From contig JALWTZ010000162.1 of assembly GCA_026993285.1 (NCBI GenBank), forward strand, positions 1 to 7,255: 7,255 nt of DNA, read 5' to 3'. Each line of letters starts with the position of its first letter. Position 1 is the stretch's first letter. Made by a program: the position numbers and the translations under genes. The stretch is from Lysobacterales bacterium (GTDB lineage: Bacteria > Pseudomonadota > Gammaproteobacteria > Xanthomonadales > S139-57). The notes beneath the pieces were generated by a model, which saw only the letters and a list, made by a program, of their open reading frames with translations, searched no databases and was not told the DNA's origin. Shown one piece after another: positions 1 through 7,255 of the stretch.

Positions 1-78
1 CCTGTTGCTCTGGCATGGCTTGAGCGGCTGAAGGCCATTGTGTCTCCGGGTGCAAACAGCGTAGTCTTGGAGACATGA
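1..78 (+). CDS. 3' end of an unidentified gene (partial, runs in from the left edge)
   Basis: Frame 1 is open from the first base to a TGA at 76-78 and encodes 25 residues, beginning PVALAWLERLKAIV and ending NSVVLET. I do not recognise the family from this fragment. It is probably real because its stop overlaps the next start codon as ATGA (75-78), the same junction seen at folP/glmM and glmM/oxygenase further right, and because the other two + frames close within the first 30 bases. The tail is amphipathic and mostly helical in character. The overlap suggests that the following lipoprotein gene is translated by coupling from this gene. A chance open frame of this size cannot be excluded. 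Confidence 0.5.
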   Translation, partial: PVALAWLERLKAIVSPGANSVVLET

Positions 79-902
79 ACGCTTGTTTCGCATGCCATCA
101 CTGGACCCGGCTGGCTGTCGTGCTGGGGCTGGCGTGGTGGCTGGCTGCTTGTGCCGCCACTTCACCGGCCTGGGTGGAAGACCGCAGCCTTCACAGTGGA
201 AAGACATCTAGCCGGAAATCCAGTTACAGAAAGACCGTCCGCCGTCCGGCACGATATACCGTACGCAAGGGGGATACCCTCTACAGCATAGCCTTTCGCT
301 ATGGCCTGCGTTTTCAGGATCTGGCCCGCTGGAATGGTATCCGCAAGCCCTATGTGATCTATCCGGGCCAGCACCTGCGCCTGAAACCGGGTGGAAAAAC
401 CACGAAGAAAACCGCATCCGCCAAGCACAGCAAGCCAGCCGTCACACTATCGACGAACAGAACCGTCACATCCAGCACGGGGAATAAATCTGGCGGTTCG
501 CGCAAACCGGTGAAAAAGCCGCGTGGTGTACAGAATGTCAAAGTCTGGCGGTGGCCCTTGCGTGGCCGGCTGCTGTCCAGTTTCAAGGCCGGTGATCCGG
601 CCCGGCAGGGCATCAATATTGCCGTCAAGGCCGGTACGCCGGTACGAGCGGCGGCAGGTGGCAAGGTGGTTTACAGTGGCAATGGCCTGCGCGGTTTTGG
701 CGAGCTGGTCATCATCAAGCACAATGATCGCTGGCTGACCGCCTACGGCCATAATCGCAAGCGCAAGGTCAAGGAAGGGCAAACGGTTCAGGCGGGGCAG
801 GTGATTGCCGAGGCCGGCAACTCGGAAGCGCCCCAGGTCATGCTGCATTTCGAAATTCGCAAGGATGGCAAGCCGGTGGACCCGTTGAAATACCTGCCGT
901 GA
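75..902 (+). CDS. NlpD/ActS-like LysM-LytM (M23) lipoprotein, probable amidase activator
   Basis: This is a 275-residue envelope lipoprotein. A short N-terminus and hydrophobic segment (about 12-25) end in a lipobox, L23-A-A-C26, so C26 should be lipidated. A basic linker leads to one LysM domain (about 60-104, YTVRKGDTLYSIA to PGQHLRL), which binds peptidoglycan. A Lys/Ser/Thr-rich linker follows (about 105-155), then a LytM/M23 domain (about 158-275). The LytM domain is degenerate. The HxGxD zinc motif reads R177-Q-G-I-N181, and the first His of HxH is M256, while H226 and H258 remain. E. coli NlpD, EnvC and ActS have similar losses and activate amidases rather than cut peptidoglycan. The C-terminal LHFEIRKDGKPVDPLKYLP closely resembles NlpD, but the length is nearer to ActS (YgeR). 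No rpoS follows. GGAG at 69-72 lies only 2 bases from the ATG, so translation probably depends on coupling to the upstream gene. Confidence 0.88.
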   Translation: MNACFACHHWTRLAVVLGLAWWLAACAATSPAWVEDRSLHSGKTSSRKSSYRKTVRRPARYTVRKGDTLYSIAFRYGLRFQDLARWNGIRKPYVIYPGQHLRLKPGGKTTKKTASAKHSKPAVTLSTNRTVTSSTGNKSGGSRKPVKKPRGVQNVKVWRWPLRGRLLSSFKAGDPARQGINIAVKAGTPVRAAAGGKVVYSGNGLRGFGELVIIKHNDRWLTAYGHNRKRKVKEGQTVQAGQVIAEAGNSEAPQVMLHFEIRKDGKPVDPLKYLP

Positions 903-908
903 GCCTGT

Positions 909-1286
909 TTAGCCCAGCAGAATCATCACGGCCTTGCGCCCGTCGGCCTGGAGGATGTTCCAGGTATGACAGGCCGCCCGGCTGGGCATGAAGTCACACC
1001 CCAGCCCCTGACCGGCCAGCCAGGCCAGCAGGCGCGGTTCCGGCAGCCCTGGCTGTTTGCCGGTGCCAATCAACCACAGTTCCGCGCCGTGCTGCATCAG
1101 GGGCAGGGCGATTTCCGCCAGCTTGTCGGTGGGCCAGTCCTGTGGTGGCCCTGCATCCCAGGGTACAACCTGGTGTGGCAGCAACAGCAGGGGAGTGGCG
1201 TGTGCCTGATCCTGTATCCGTACCTGCCCCGGCTGCCAGCTCTGAATCAGCAGCGCATCTTCCGGGGCGTGCAGCGTCAGTTCCAT
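909..1286 (-). CDS. Mth938-domain (DUF498/NDUFAF3-like) protein
   Basis: This 125-residue soluble protein is of the Mth938/DUF498 family. The human relative NDUFAF3 is a respiratory complex I assembly factor, while the role of the bacterial members is not established. Family marks are the G74-T-G76 turn followed by a proline (P82), and a C-terminal block around 100-123 with M100, R103, A105-C106, T108, N110, L112 and R117. There is no signal peptide or membrane segment. An in-frame ATG upstream at 1376 would add 30 residues lying wholly inside yhbY in another frame, so I take the ATG at 1286. It comes one base after the yhbY stop (TAG at 1290-1288). No Shine-Dalgarno sequence is visible, which fits translational coupling. 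The gene ends 6 bases from the convergent lipoprotein gene. The family call is firm and the function is open. Confidence 0.85.
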   Translation of the reverse strand: MELTLHAPEDALLIQSWQPGQVRIQDQAHATPLLLLPHQVVPWDAGPPQDWPTDKLAEIALPLMQHGAELWLIGTGKQPGLPEPRLLAWLAGQGLGCDFMPSRAACHTWNILQADGRKAVMILLG

Positions 1287-1287
1287 G

Positions 1288-1596
1288 CTAGTCCGGCAGG
1301 GCGATTTTGGGCTTGTCCGGGTTGGGACGGTAGAAGCAGGCCACATGGCCGATTTTCTGCACCAGCACGGCACCAAAGCGTTGCTGAATGTCTTCGATCC
1401 ACTGGGCGCGCTGGCTGCGTTCGTCGGTACGCAGCTTGACCTTGATCAGTTCATGGAAGGTCAGGGCATTGTCCATTTCATCCAGCACGGCTTCGCTGAG
1501 GCCCTGGTTGCCGGTCATGACGACGGGCTTGAGTCCGTGGCAGAGGCCACGCAGATACTTGAGCTGGCTTTCGCGCAGCGATAGAGGAAAAGTCAT
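1288..1596 (-). CDS. yhbY: YhbY, CRM-domain ribosome assembly RNA-binding protein
   Basis: The gene encodes 102 residues, close to the usual length of about 97. YhbY is a single CRM domain that binds pre-50S particles and assists large-subunit assembly in the cytoplasm. The sequence shows the CRM hallmarks: the LKPVV strand (22-26), the GxxG loop G29-N-Q-G32, HELIKVK (48-54), and the late K-I-G-H strand ending in FYRP (81-91). It closes with KIALPD, like the KISLP ending of the E. coli protein. It is transcribed away from rlmE and co-directionally with the Mth938 gene, whose start is one base past this stop. The region just upstream of the ATG (minus strand CAGACAAACCC) has no Shine-Dalgarno sequence, and no alternative start exists that would keep the conserved N-terminus. 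Initiation may therefore be weak or unusual. Confidence 0.95.
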   Translation of the reverse strand: MTFPLSLRESQLKYLRGLCHGLKPVVMTGNQGLSEAVLDEMDNALTFHELIKVKLRTDERSQRAQWIEDIQQRFGAVLVQKIGHVACFYRPNPDKPKIALPD

Positions 1597-1653
1597 GGGT
1601 TTGTCTGGTTAATCAGGTAAAATCGCATTCTATCATCAGCACTGGGCCAATAC
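1597..1653. promoter_or_regulatory. Divergent yhbY / rlmE promoter region
   Basis: This 57-base interval separates two head-to-head genes and must hold at least one promoter. On the minus strand, TGATAGAAT (1635-1627) is a good extended -10 (TGn plus TAGAAT), giving a yhbY start near 1620 and a short leader. On the plus strand there are two -10 candidates for rlmE. TATCAT (1631-1636) has a weak -35, TTAATC (1609-1614), at 16-base spacing. TAAAAT (1618-1623) has no credible -35. The plus TATCAT and the minus TAGAAT use almost the same base pairs. The assignment rests on motif reading only. Confidence 0.55.
1627..1635 (-). promoter_or_regulatory. Extended -10 element for yhbY
   Basis: The minus strand reads TGATAGAAT, matching TGn-TATAAT at all but one of the fixed positions. 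Extended -10 promoters can work without a strong -35, and none is present here. It lies about 30 bases upstream of the yhbY ATG. No transcript data are available to confirm it. Confidence 0.5.
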
Positions 1654-2277
1654 ATGGCACGCAGCAAAAGTTCTCATCGCTGGTTGCGCGAGCATTTCGA
1701 TGATCCCTATGTGAAAAAGGCGCAGGAAATGGGCCTGCGCTCACGCGCGGCATTCAAGTTGATGGAAATCGACGACAAGGATCATCTGCTGATCCCTGGC
1801 CGGAGGGTCGTGGATCTGGGCGCGGCGCCGGGTGGCTGGCTGCAGGTGGCGCAACAGCGGATGAAGGGGCAGGGTGCACTCATTGGCCTGGACCTGCTGC
1901 CGGTGGAGCCTTTGGAGGGCGTGCTCTTCATTCAGGGGGATTTTCGCGAAGATGATATCCATGCACAATTGACCGAAGCGCTGGCCGGCCAGCCGGTAGA
2001 CCTTGTCTTGTCGGACATGGCCCCCAATATCAGTGGCATGGAGGCGGTGGATCAGCCCCGTGCCATGTATCTGGTGGAGCTGGCGCTGGAGTTTTGTCGC
2101 GAACAGTTGAAACCGGGCGGTGACTTTCTGGTCAAAGCCTTCCAGGGCGAAGGTTTCGATACCTTTCTCAAGGCGATGCGTCAGGATTTTCAGCGGGTGG
2201 TAACCCGCAAACCAACCGCTTCCCGCCCGCGCAGCCGAGAGCAATACCTGCTGGGCCGTGGGTTCCGGGGCCGCTGA
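1654..2277 (+). CDS. rlmE: 23S rRNA (uridine-2'-O-)-methyltransferase RlmE (FtsJ/RrmJ)
   Basis: The product is 207 residues, against 209 in E. coli. RlmE uses S-adenosylmethionine to methylate the 2'-O of U2552 in the A loop of 23S rRNA, a late step in 50S maturation. The SAM-binding motif I is VVDLGAAPGGW (52-62). The family's K-D-K-E catalytic tetrad is complete: K35 (in AAFKL), D121 (LSDMAPN), K161 (LVKAF) and E196 (SREQYL), each offset by 3 from the E. coli K38/D124/K164/E199. The N-terminus (SHRWLREHFDDPYV, then GLRSRAAFKL) aligns with E. coli from its first residues, which supports the ATG at 1654 although no Shine-Dalgarno sequence precedes it. ftsH follows after 116 bases, and rlmE-ftsH is a known operon in E. 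coli. Loss of RlmE in E. coli slows growth and leaves immature 50S subunits. Confidence 0.97.
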   Translation: MARSKSSHRWLREHFDDPYVKKAQEMGLRSRAAFKLMEIDDKDHLLIPGRRVVDLGAAPGGWLQVAQQRMKGQGALIGLDLLPVEPLEGVLFIQGDFREDDIHAQLTEALAGQPVDLVLSDMAPNISGMEAVDQPRAMYLVELALEFCREQLKPGGDFLVKAFQGEGFDTFLKAMRQDFQRVVTRKPTASRPRSREQYLLGRGFRGR

Positions 2278-2393
2278 TCGCCGCCCCTTGCCCTGTCCAA
2301 GCCCCGTGCTTTGTGGTGAAATGAAGGAAAACCCGCCGTTGCAGGCGGAATCGTCGAATCAGGCCGGATATTGCCGGCAGAGAGGATAGTTGC
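2278..2393 (+). promoter_or_regulatory. Structured ftsH leader with two stem-loops
   Basis: The rlmE-ftsH gap has no gene. Its second half holds two perfect 5-bp stems with 6-base loops. The first is CCGCC (2333-2337) with GGCGG (2344-2348). The second is GCCGG (2363-2367) with CCGGC (2374-2378). The second ends two bases before the ftsH Shine-Dalgarno sequence. Neither is followed by a T run on the + strand, so they are not intrinsic terminators, and rlmE-ftsH readthrough is likely. I see no convincing sigma70 or heat-shock promoter here, although E. coli ftsH is in the sigma32 regulon. The stem-loops could affect ribosome access or mRNA processing, which is inference. Confidence 0.45.
2381..2386 (+). 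promoter_or_regulatory. Ribosome binding site of ftsH
   Basis: AGAGGA lies 7 bases before the TTG at 2394. It is the evidence that decides the non-AUG start: the next in-frame ATG (codon 8) would remove the conserved residues before the first membrane helix and has no comparable site. Confidence 0.75.
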
Positions 2394-4325
<1,932 letters not shown>

Positions 4326-4330
4326 CCGCC

Positions 4331-5161
4331 ATGAGCAGAAACTGGCGTACAGAAAGGGTGGCCCATGGCCGCCCTTTTCTCATGGGGATTGTCAACGTCA
4401 CACCGGATTCCTTCTCCGACGGTGGCCGGCATCTGGAAATGACCGCCGCGGTGGAACATGCACTGTCACTGGCAGAGCAGGGGGCCGACTGGCTGGACAT
4501 TGGCGGGGAATCCACTCGCCCCGGTGCGGCGGATGTGCCCGTTGAAGAAGAACTGAAACGGGTAGTGCCGGTGATCGAAGGCATTCGCCGTCACAGTCAA
4601 CAGCCCATTTCCATCGATACCAGCAAGCCCGAAGTGATGCGCGCGGCAGTGGCTGCCGGCGCCAGCCTGATCAACGATGTACGCGCCCTGCGTGCGCCCG
4701 GTGCACTGGAGGCGGCCGCCGAGCTGCGCGTACCGGTCTGCCTGATGCACATGCAGGGTCAGCCACGCACCATGCAACAGGCGCCGCACTATGCCGATGT
4801 CGTGGCCGAGGTGGAACAATGGCTGCGGCAACGGGTGGCAGCCTGTGCCGCTGCGGGTATCCCGGAATCGACCATTCTGGTGGACCCGGGTATTGGCTTT
4901 GGCAAGACACTGGCGCACAATCTGGCCCTGATGCGTGCCTGCGACCGTTTTGACCAGCTGGCCGGTGGCGTGCTCATGGGGGTATCGCGCAAGTCCTGGC
5001 TGGAAAAACTGCTGGGCCTGCCGGTGGAAGACCGAACCTGTTCCAGTGTGGTCGCCGCCGCCCTGATGGCGCAGCGGGGCATGACCATGGTGCGCGTGCA
5101 TGATGTGGCAGAAACCGCCCAGGCCCTGCGCCTGGTCCAGGCCTGGGAGCAAGAGCAATGA
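4331..5161 (+). CDS. folP: Dihydropteroate synthase FolP
   Basis: The 276-residue TIM-barrel enzyme condenses 6-hydroxymethyl-7,8-dihydropterin diphosphate with p-aminobenzoate to 7,8-dihydropteroate in folate synthesis. It is the sulfonamide target. Motifs, numbered from the ATG, are NVTPDSFSDGG (22-32), GGESTRPGA (58-66), DTSKPEV (96-102), N-D-V-R (115-118), MHMQG (139-143), DPGIGFGK (185-192), S-R-K (219-221) and RVHDV (255-259). These cover the pterin and phosphate sites and the mobile loops. The start is uncertain: an in-frame TTG at 4322 overlaps the ftsH stop and would add three residues, and neither site has a Shine-Dalgarno sequence. I prefer the ATG at 4331. Translation probably relies on coupling to ftsH. 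The stop overlaps the glmM start as ATGA. No known sulfonamide-resistance insertion is evident in the motifs. Confidence 0.97.
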   Translation: MSRNWRTERVAHGRPFLMGIVNVTPDSFSDGGRHLEMTAAVEHALSLAEQGADWLDIGGESTRPGAADVPVEEELKRVVPVIEGIRRHSQQPISIDTSKPEVMRAAVAAGASLINDVRALRAPGALEAAAELRVPVCLMHMQGQPRTMQQAPHYADVVAEVEQWLRQRVAACAAAGIPESTILVDPGIGFGKTLAHNLALMRACDRFDQLAGGVLMGVSRKSWLEKLLGLPVEDRTCSSVVAAALMAQRGMTMVRVHDVAETAQALRLVQAWEQEQ

Positions 5162-6501
5162 GCAAGATGTTTGGCACCGACGGCATACGCGGGCGGGTAG
5201 GCGAGCCGCCCATCACTGCCGACCGCATGCTGCATATCGGTTGGGCGCTGGGCCGCGCACTTTCGGACGAAGGCCCGGGCGCGGTACTGATCGGCAAGGA
5301 TACGCGCATCTCCGGCTACATGTTCGAATCGGCGCTGGAAGCAGGCCTGTCCGCCGCTGGCATGGACATTCTCCTTTCCGGGCCCATGCCCACCCCGGCC
5401 ATTGCCTATCTCACCCGCACCCTGCAGGCACGGGCGGGCATCGTCATCAGTGCCTCGCACAACCCCTACCATGACAACGGCGTCAAGATTTTCTCCACCG
5501 AGGGGCACAAGCTTTCCGATGAAACCCAGCAGCGCATTGAAGCGTTGATGCAGGCCCCCTTTACCACCGTGGATGCAGCCGCACTAGGCAAGGCCAGCCG
5601 TATCGACGACGCACCCGGCCGCTACATCGAATACTGCAAGAGCCGTGTGGCGGACGGCCTGAGCCTGCGAGGTCTGCGCATGGTTGTCGATTGCGCCAAC
5701 GGTGCCACCTACCAGGTCGGCCCGCGGGTGTTCATGGAGCTGGGGGCGGAAGTGCAGACGCTTTGCGCGGAGCCGGACGGATTCAATATCAATGCAGGTT
5801 GCGGTTCCACCGATCTGGAGAAACTGCGGCAGGCGGTTGTGGCCGAGCAGGCTGATCTGGGCATTGCCTTCGATGGGGATGGTGACCGGGTGATGCTGGT
5901 GGATCATCACGGCCAGGTGGTGGACGGAGACGGCATGCTCTACATTCTGGCCATGCACTGGCGTGAGCGGCGGCCCTTCGGTGGCGTGGCCGGCACGCTG
6001 ATGAGCAATCTGGCGCTGGAACAGGCGCTGGCAGCCGCCGGCATTCCCTTCGTGCGCACCCCGGTGGGAGACCGCCATGTACACCGGGCCTTGCGAGAGA
6101 AAGGCTGGACACTGGGCGGCGAACCCTCCGGGCACATCCTCTGCCTGGATCGCACCGTCACCGGTGATGGCATAGTTTCTGCGTTGCAAGTGCTTGAGAT
6201 CATGGTTTCCACGGGCCAGTCACTGGCAGAATTGGCGGCCGGCCTGGAGCGCTGCCCGCAGGTAATGATCAATGTACCTGTCAGTGGGCCGGTGGATCTG
6301 GACCACAACCCGGCTCTGCAACAGGCGCTGGAGCAACACCAGGCCGACATGGCCGGGCAGGGGCGCGTGGTATTGCGTGCATCGGGCACCGAACCCAAGG
6401 TGCGCGTCATGGTAGAACATCAACAGGCGGAAGCCGCGCGGCAGCATGCCGAAGCGCTGGCCGCCATTGTGCAAGCAGAATTTGGAGACCCGAAACAATG
6501 A
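5158..6501 (+). CDS. glmM: Phosphoglucosamine mutase GlmM
   Basis: The 447-residue product (445 in E. coli) interconverts glucosamine-6-phosphate and glucosamine-1-phosphate, the step before GlmU makes UDP-GlcNAc for peptidoglycan and LPS. It is an alpha-D-phosphohexomutase with four domains. The N-terminal signature FGTDGIRGRVG (5-15) is followed by the active-site loop ISASHNP with the phosphorylated serine at S100. The Mg2+ loop is DGDGDR (239-244), the sugar-binding loop GEPSGH (321-326), and the C-terminal phosphate-binding loop RASGTEPKVRVMVE (407-420). The ATG overlaps the folP stop by four bases and has GGGAG (5145-5149) at 8-base spacing. The stop overlaps the next start as ATGA. In E. 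coli folP-glmM is likewise downstream of ftsH, but secG follows there. Confidence 0.98.
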   Translation: MSKMFGTDGIRGRVGEPPITADRMLHIGWALGRALSDEGPGAVLIGKDTRISGYMFESALEAGLSAAGMDILLSGPMPTPAIAYLTRTLQARAGIVISASHNPYHDNGVKIFSTEGHKLSDETQQRIEALMQAPFTTVDAAALGKASRIDDAPGRYIEYCKSRVADGLSLRGLRMVVDCANGATYQVGPRVFMELGAEVQTLCAEPDGFNINAGCGSTDLEKLRQAVVAEQADLGIAFDGDGDRVMLVDHHGQVVDGDGMLYILAMHWRERRPFGGVAGTLMSNLALEQALAAAGIPFVRTPVGDRHVHRALREKGWTLGGEPSGHILCLDRTVTGDGIVSALQVLEIMVSTGQSLAELAAGLERCPQVMINVPVSGPVDLDHNPALQQALEQHQADMAGQGRVVLRASGTEPKVRVMVEHQQAEAARQHAEALAAIVQAEFGDPKQ

Positions 6502-7255
6502 CTACAGCCAAAGACCTGCCGGTCAATATTCCCATTCTGGACATCGGTCGCTTTGAACATGACCAGGCCGCCTTTGTGGAGGAGTTGGGCAAGGGCTACG
6601 AAGAGTGGGGCTTTGCCGGCATCACCAACCATGGCATTGATCCGGCACTGATCGAGCGGGCACGGCAGGCTTTTGAAAATTTCTTCGCCCTGCCGGAAAC
6701 CGTCAAGCAGCAATACCATGTGCCCGGCGGTGGCGGTGCGCGGGGCTATACCGGCTTTGGCGTGGAAAAGGCCAAGGATGCCGTGCATGTGGACCTGAAG
6801 GAATTCTGGCATGTGGGCCGGGAACTGCCACAAAACCACCCCGCACGTGCGGTGATGCCGGAAAATATCTGGCCAAAGGAAGTGACCGATTTCCGGGAAG
6901 CCACCCAGGCGCTCTATCAGGCCCTGGACCAACTGGGCATGCGCGTGCTGCGGGCCATGGCCCTGTACCTGGGCCAGCCGGAAGACTTTTTCGAAACCGC
7001 CTGCGACCATGGCAACAGCATTCTGCGTGGCATTCACTACCCGCCGGTGGCCGATCCGGATACCCCCTCGGTGCGGGCCGCCGAACACGAGGATATCAAC
7101 CTCATCACCCTGCTGGTGGGCTCGCACCAGCCGGGGCTGGAAATTCTCAGCAAGAAGGGCGAATGGGTACCGGTGACCACCATCGAAGGGGTGATTGTCT
7201 GCAACATCGGTGACATGATGCAGCGGCTGACCAATCATGTCCTGCCCTCCACCAC
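6498..7255 (+). CDS. Isopenicillin N synthase-like 2-oxoglutarate/Fe(II) oxygenase (partial, runs off the right edge)
   Basis: The frame is open from ATG 6498 to the window end, giving 252 codons without a stop. The N-terminus has the non-haem dioxygenase DIOX_N pattern: IPILDIGRF (11-19), then WGFAGITNHGI (37-47), and a Gly-rich segment leading to RGYTGFG (82-88). The double-stranded beta-helix core starts near ILRGIHYPP (175-183). The first two iron ligands are H197 and D199 (HED, in RAAEHEDIN). LTNHVLPST (245-253) precedes the usual HRV, so the distal histidine should fall just outside the window. The 2-oxoglutarate-binding arginine is not visible. The family includes isopenicillin N synthase, plant ACC oxidase and many bacterial oxygenases of unknown substrate, so no specific reaction can be assigned. 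The start overlaps the glmM stop as ATGA, with GGAG (6484-6487) ten bases upstream, so it is probably co-translated with glmM. Confidence 0.9.
   Translation, partial: MTTAKDLPVNIPILDIGRFEHDQAAFVEELGKGYEEWGFAGITNHGIDPALIERARQAFENFFALPETVKQQYHVPGGGGARGYTGFGVEKAKDAVHVDLKEFWHVGRELPQNHPARAVMPENIWPKEVTDFREATQALYQALDQLGMRVLRAMALYLGQPEDFFETACDHGNSILRGIHYPPVADPDTPSVRAAEHEDINLITLLVGSHQPGLEILSKKGEWVPVTTIEGVIVCNIGDMMQRLTNHVLPST

Noticed and set aside
630..645. Tandem 8-bp direct repeat GCCGGTAC in the lipoprotein gene
   Set aside because: It encodes the conserved KAGTPVRA segment of the LytM domain, so protein conservation and codon choice explain it. It has only two copies.
966..1439. Plus-strand open frames of about 100-157 codons over the Mth938 and yhbY genes
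   Set aside because: The minus-strand genes match known families along their whole length. The plus frames have biased composition and no family resemblance.
2286..2310. Possible sigma32 heat-shock promoter upstream of ftsH (CTTGCC ... CCCCGT)
   Set aside because: The spacing between the two boxes is only about 9 bases, against roughly 13-15 in real sigma32 promoters, and the -35 match is partial.
2331..2348. Possible minus-strand intrinsic terminator (CCGCC-loop-GGCGG followed by GTTTT)
   Set aside because: No minus-strand gene ends here and the T run is short and broken by C. The stem is better treated as part of the ftsH leader.
6420..7238. A 272-codon minus-strand open frame opposite glmM and the oxygenase
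   Set aside because: The plus strand encodes a recognisable 2OG/Fe(II) oxygenase with the right motifs and a coupled start. The minus frame has no domain and is a shadow.

Overview
The window looks like chromosomal DNA from a GC-rich gammaproteobacterium. The basis is the gene order yhbY (divergent) / rlmE - ftsH - folP - glmM, which is the conserved arrangement known from Escherichia coli and Pseudomonas. The proteins themselves also match: FtsH, RlmE, FolP and GlmM carry full-length, motif-perfect gammaproteobacterial sequences. I cannot name the genus. The Mth938-family gene beside yhbY and the oxygenase after glmM would suit a marine or Oceanospirillales-like lineage, but that is a guess.

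Layout. The left edge (1-78) is probably the last 25 codons of an unidentified + strand gene. It overlaps by ATGA with a lipoprotein gene (75-902) that has a LysM domain and a catalytically degenerate LytM/M23 domain of the NlpD/ActS amidase-activator type. Six bases later a two-gene minus-strand unit ends tail to tail with it: yhbY (1596-1288), then an Mth938-domain protein (1286-909), separated by one base. The 57-base interval 1597-1653 carries overlapping candidate -10 elements for divergent transcription of yhbY and rlmE. On the + strand follow rlmE (1654-2277), a 116-base leader with two stem-loops, ftsH (TTG start, 2394-4325), folP (4331-5161), glmM (5158-6501) and an isopenicillin N synthase-like 2-oxoglutarate/Fe(II) oxygenase that runs off the right edge (6498 onwards). 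folP/glmM and glmM/oxygenase both overlap by ATGA, so this part reads as one translationally coupled operon.

How the genes fit together. YhbY and RlmE both act in 50S subunit maturation. FtsH is the membrane AAA+ protease for quality control and, in E. coli, for control of lipopolysaccharide synthesis. FolP makes folate precursors. GlmM makes glucosamine-1-phosphate for UDP-GlcNAc, and so feeds peptidoglycan and LPS. The NlpD/ActS-like lipoprotein would regulate peptidoglycan amidases at the envelope.

This is mostly a conserved housekeeping region, and I see no mobile element, CRISPR array, tRNA, rRNA or defence system. The least ordinary points are the oxygenase coupled to glmM (where secG or tpiA is found in well-known relatives), the structured ftsH leader, and the yhbY-Mth938 pairing.
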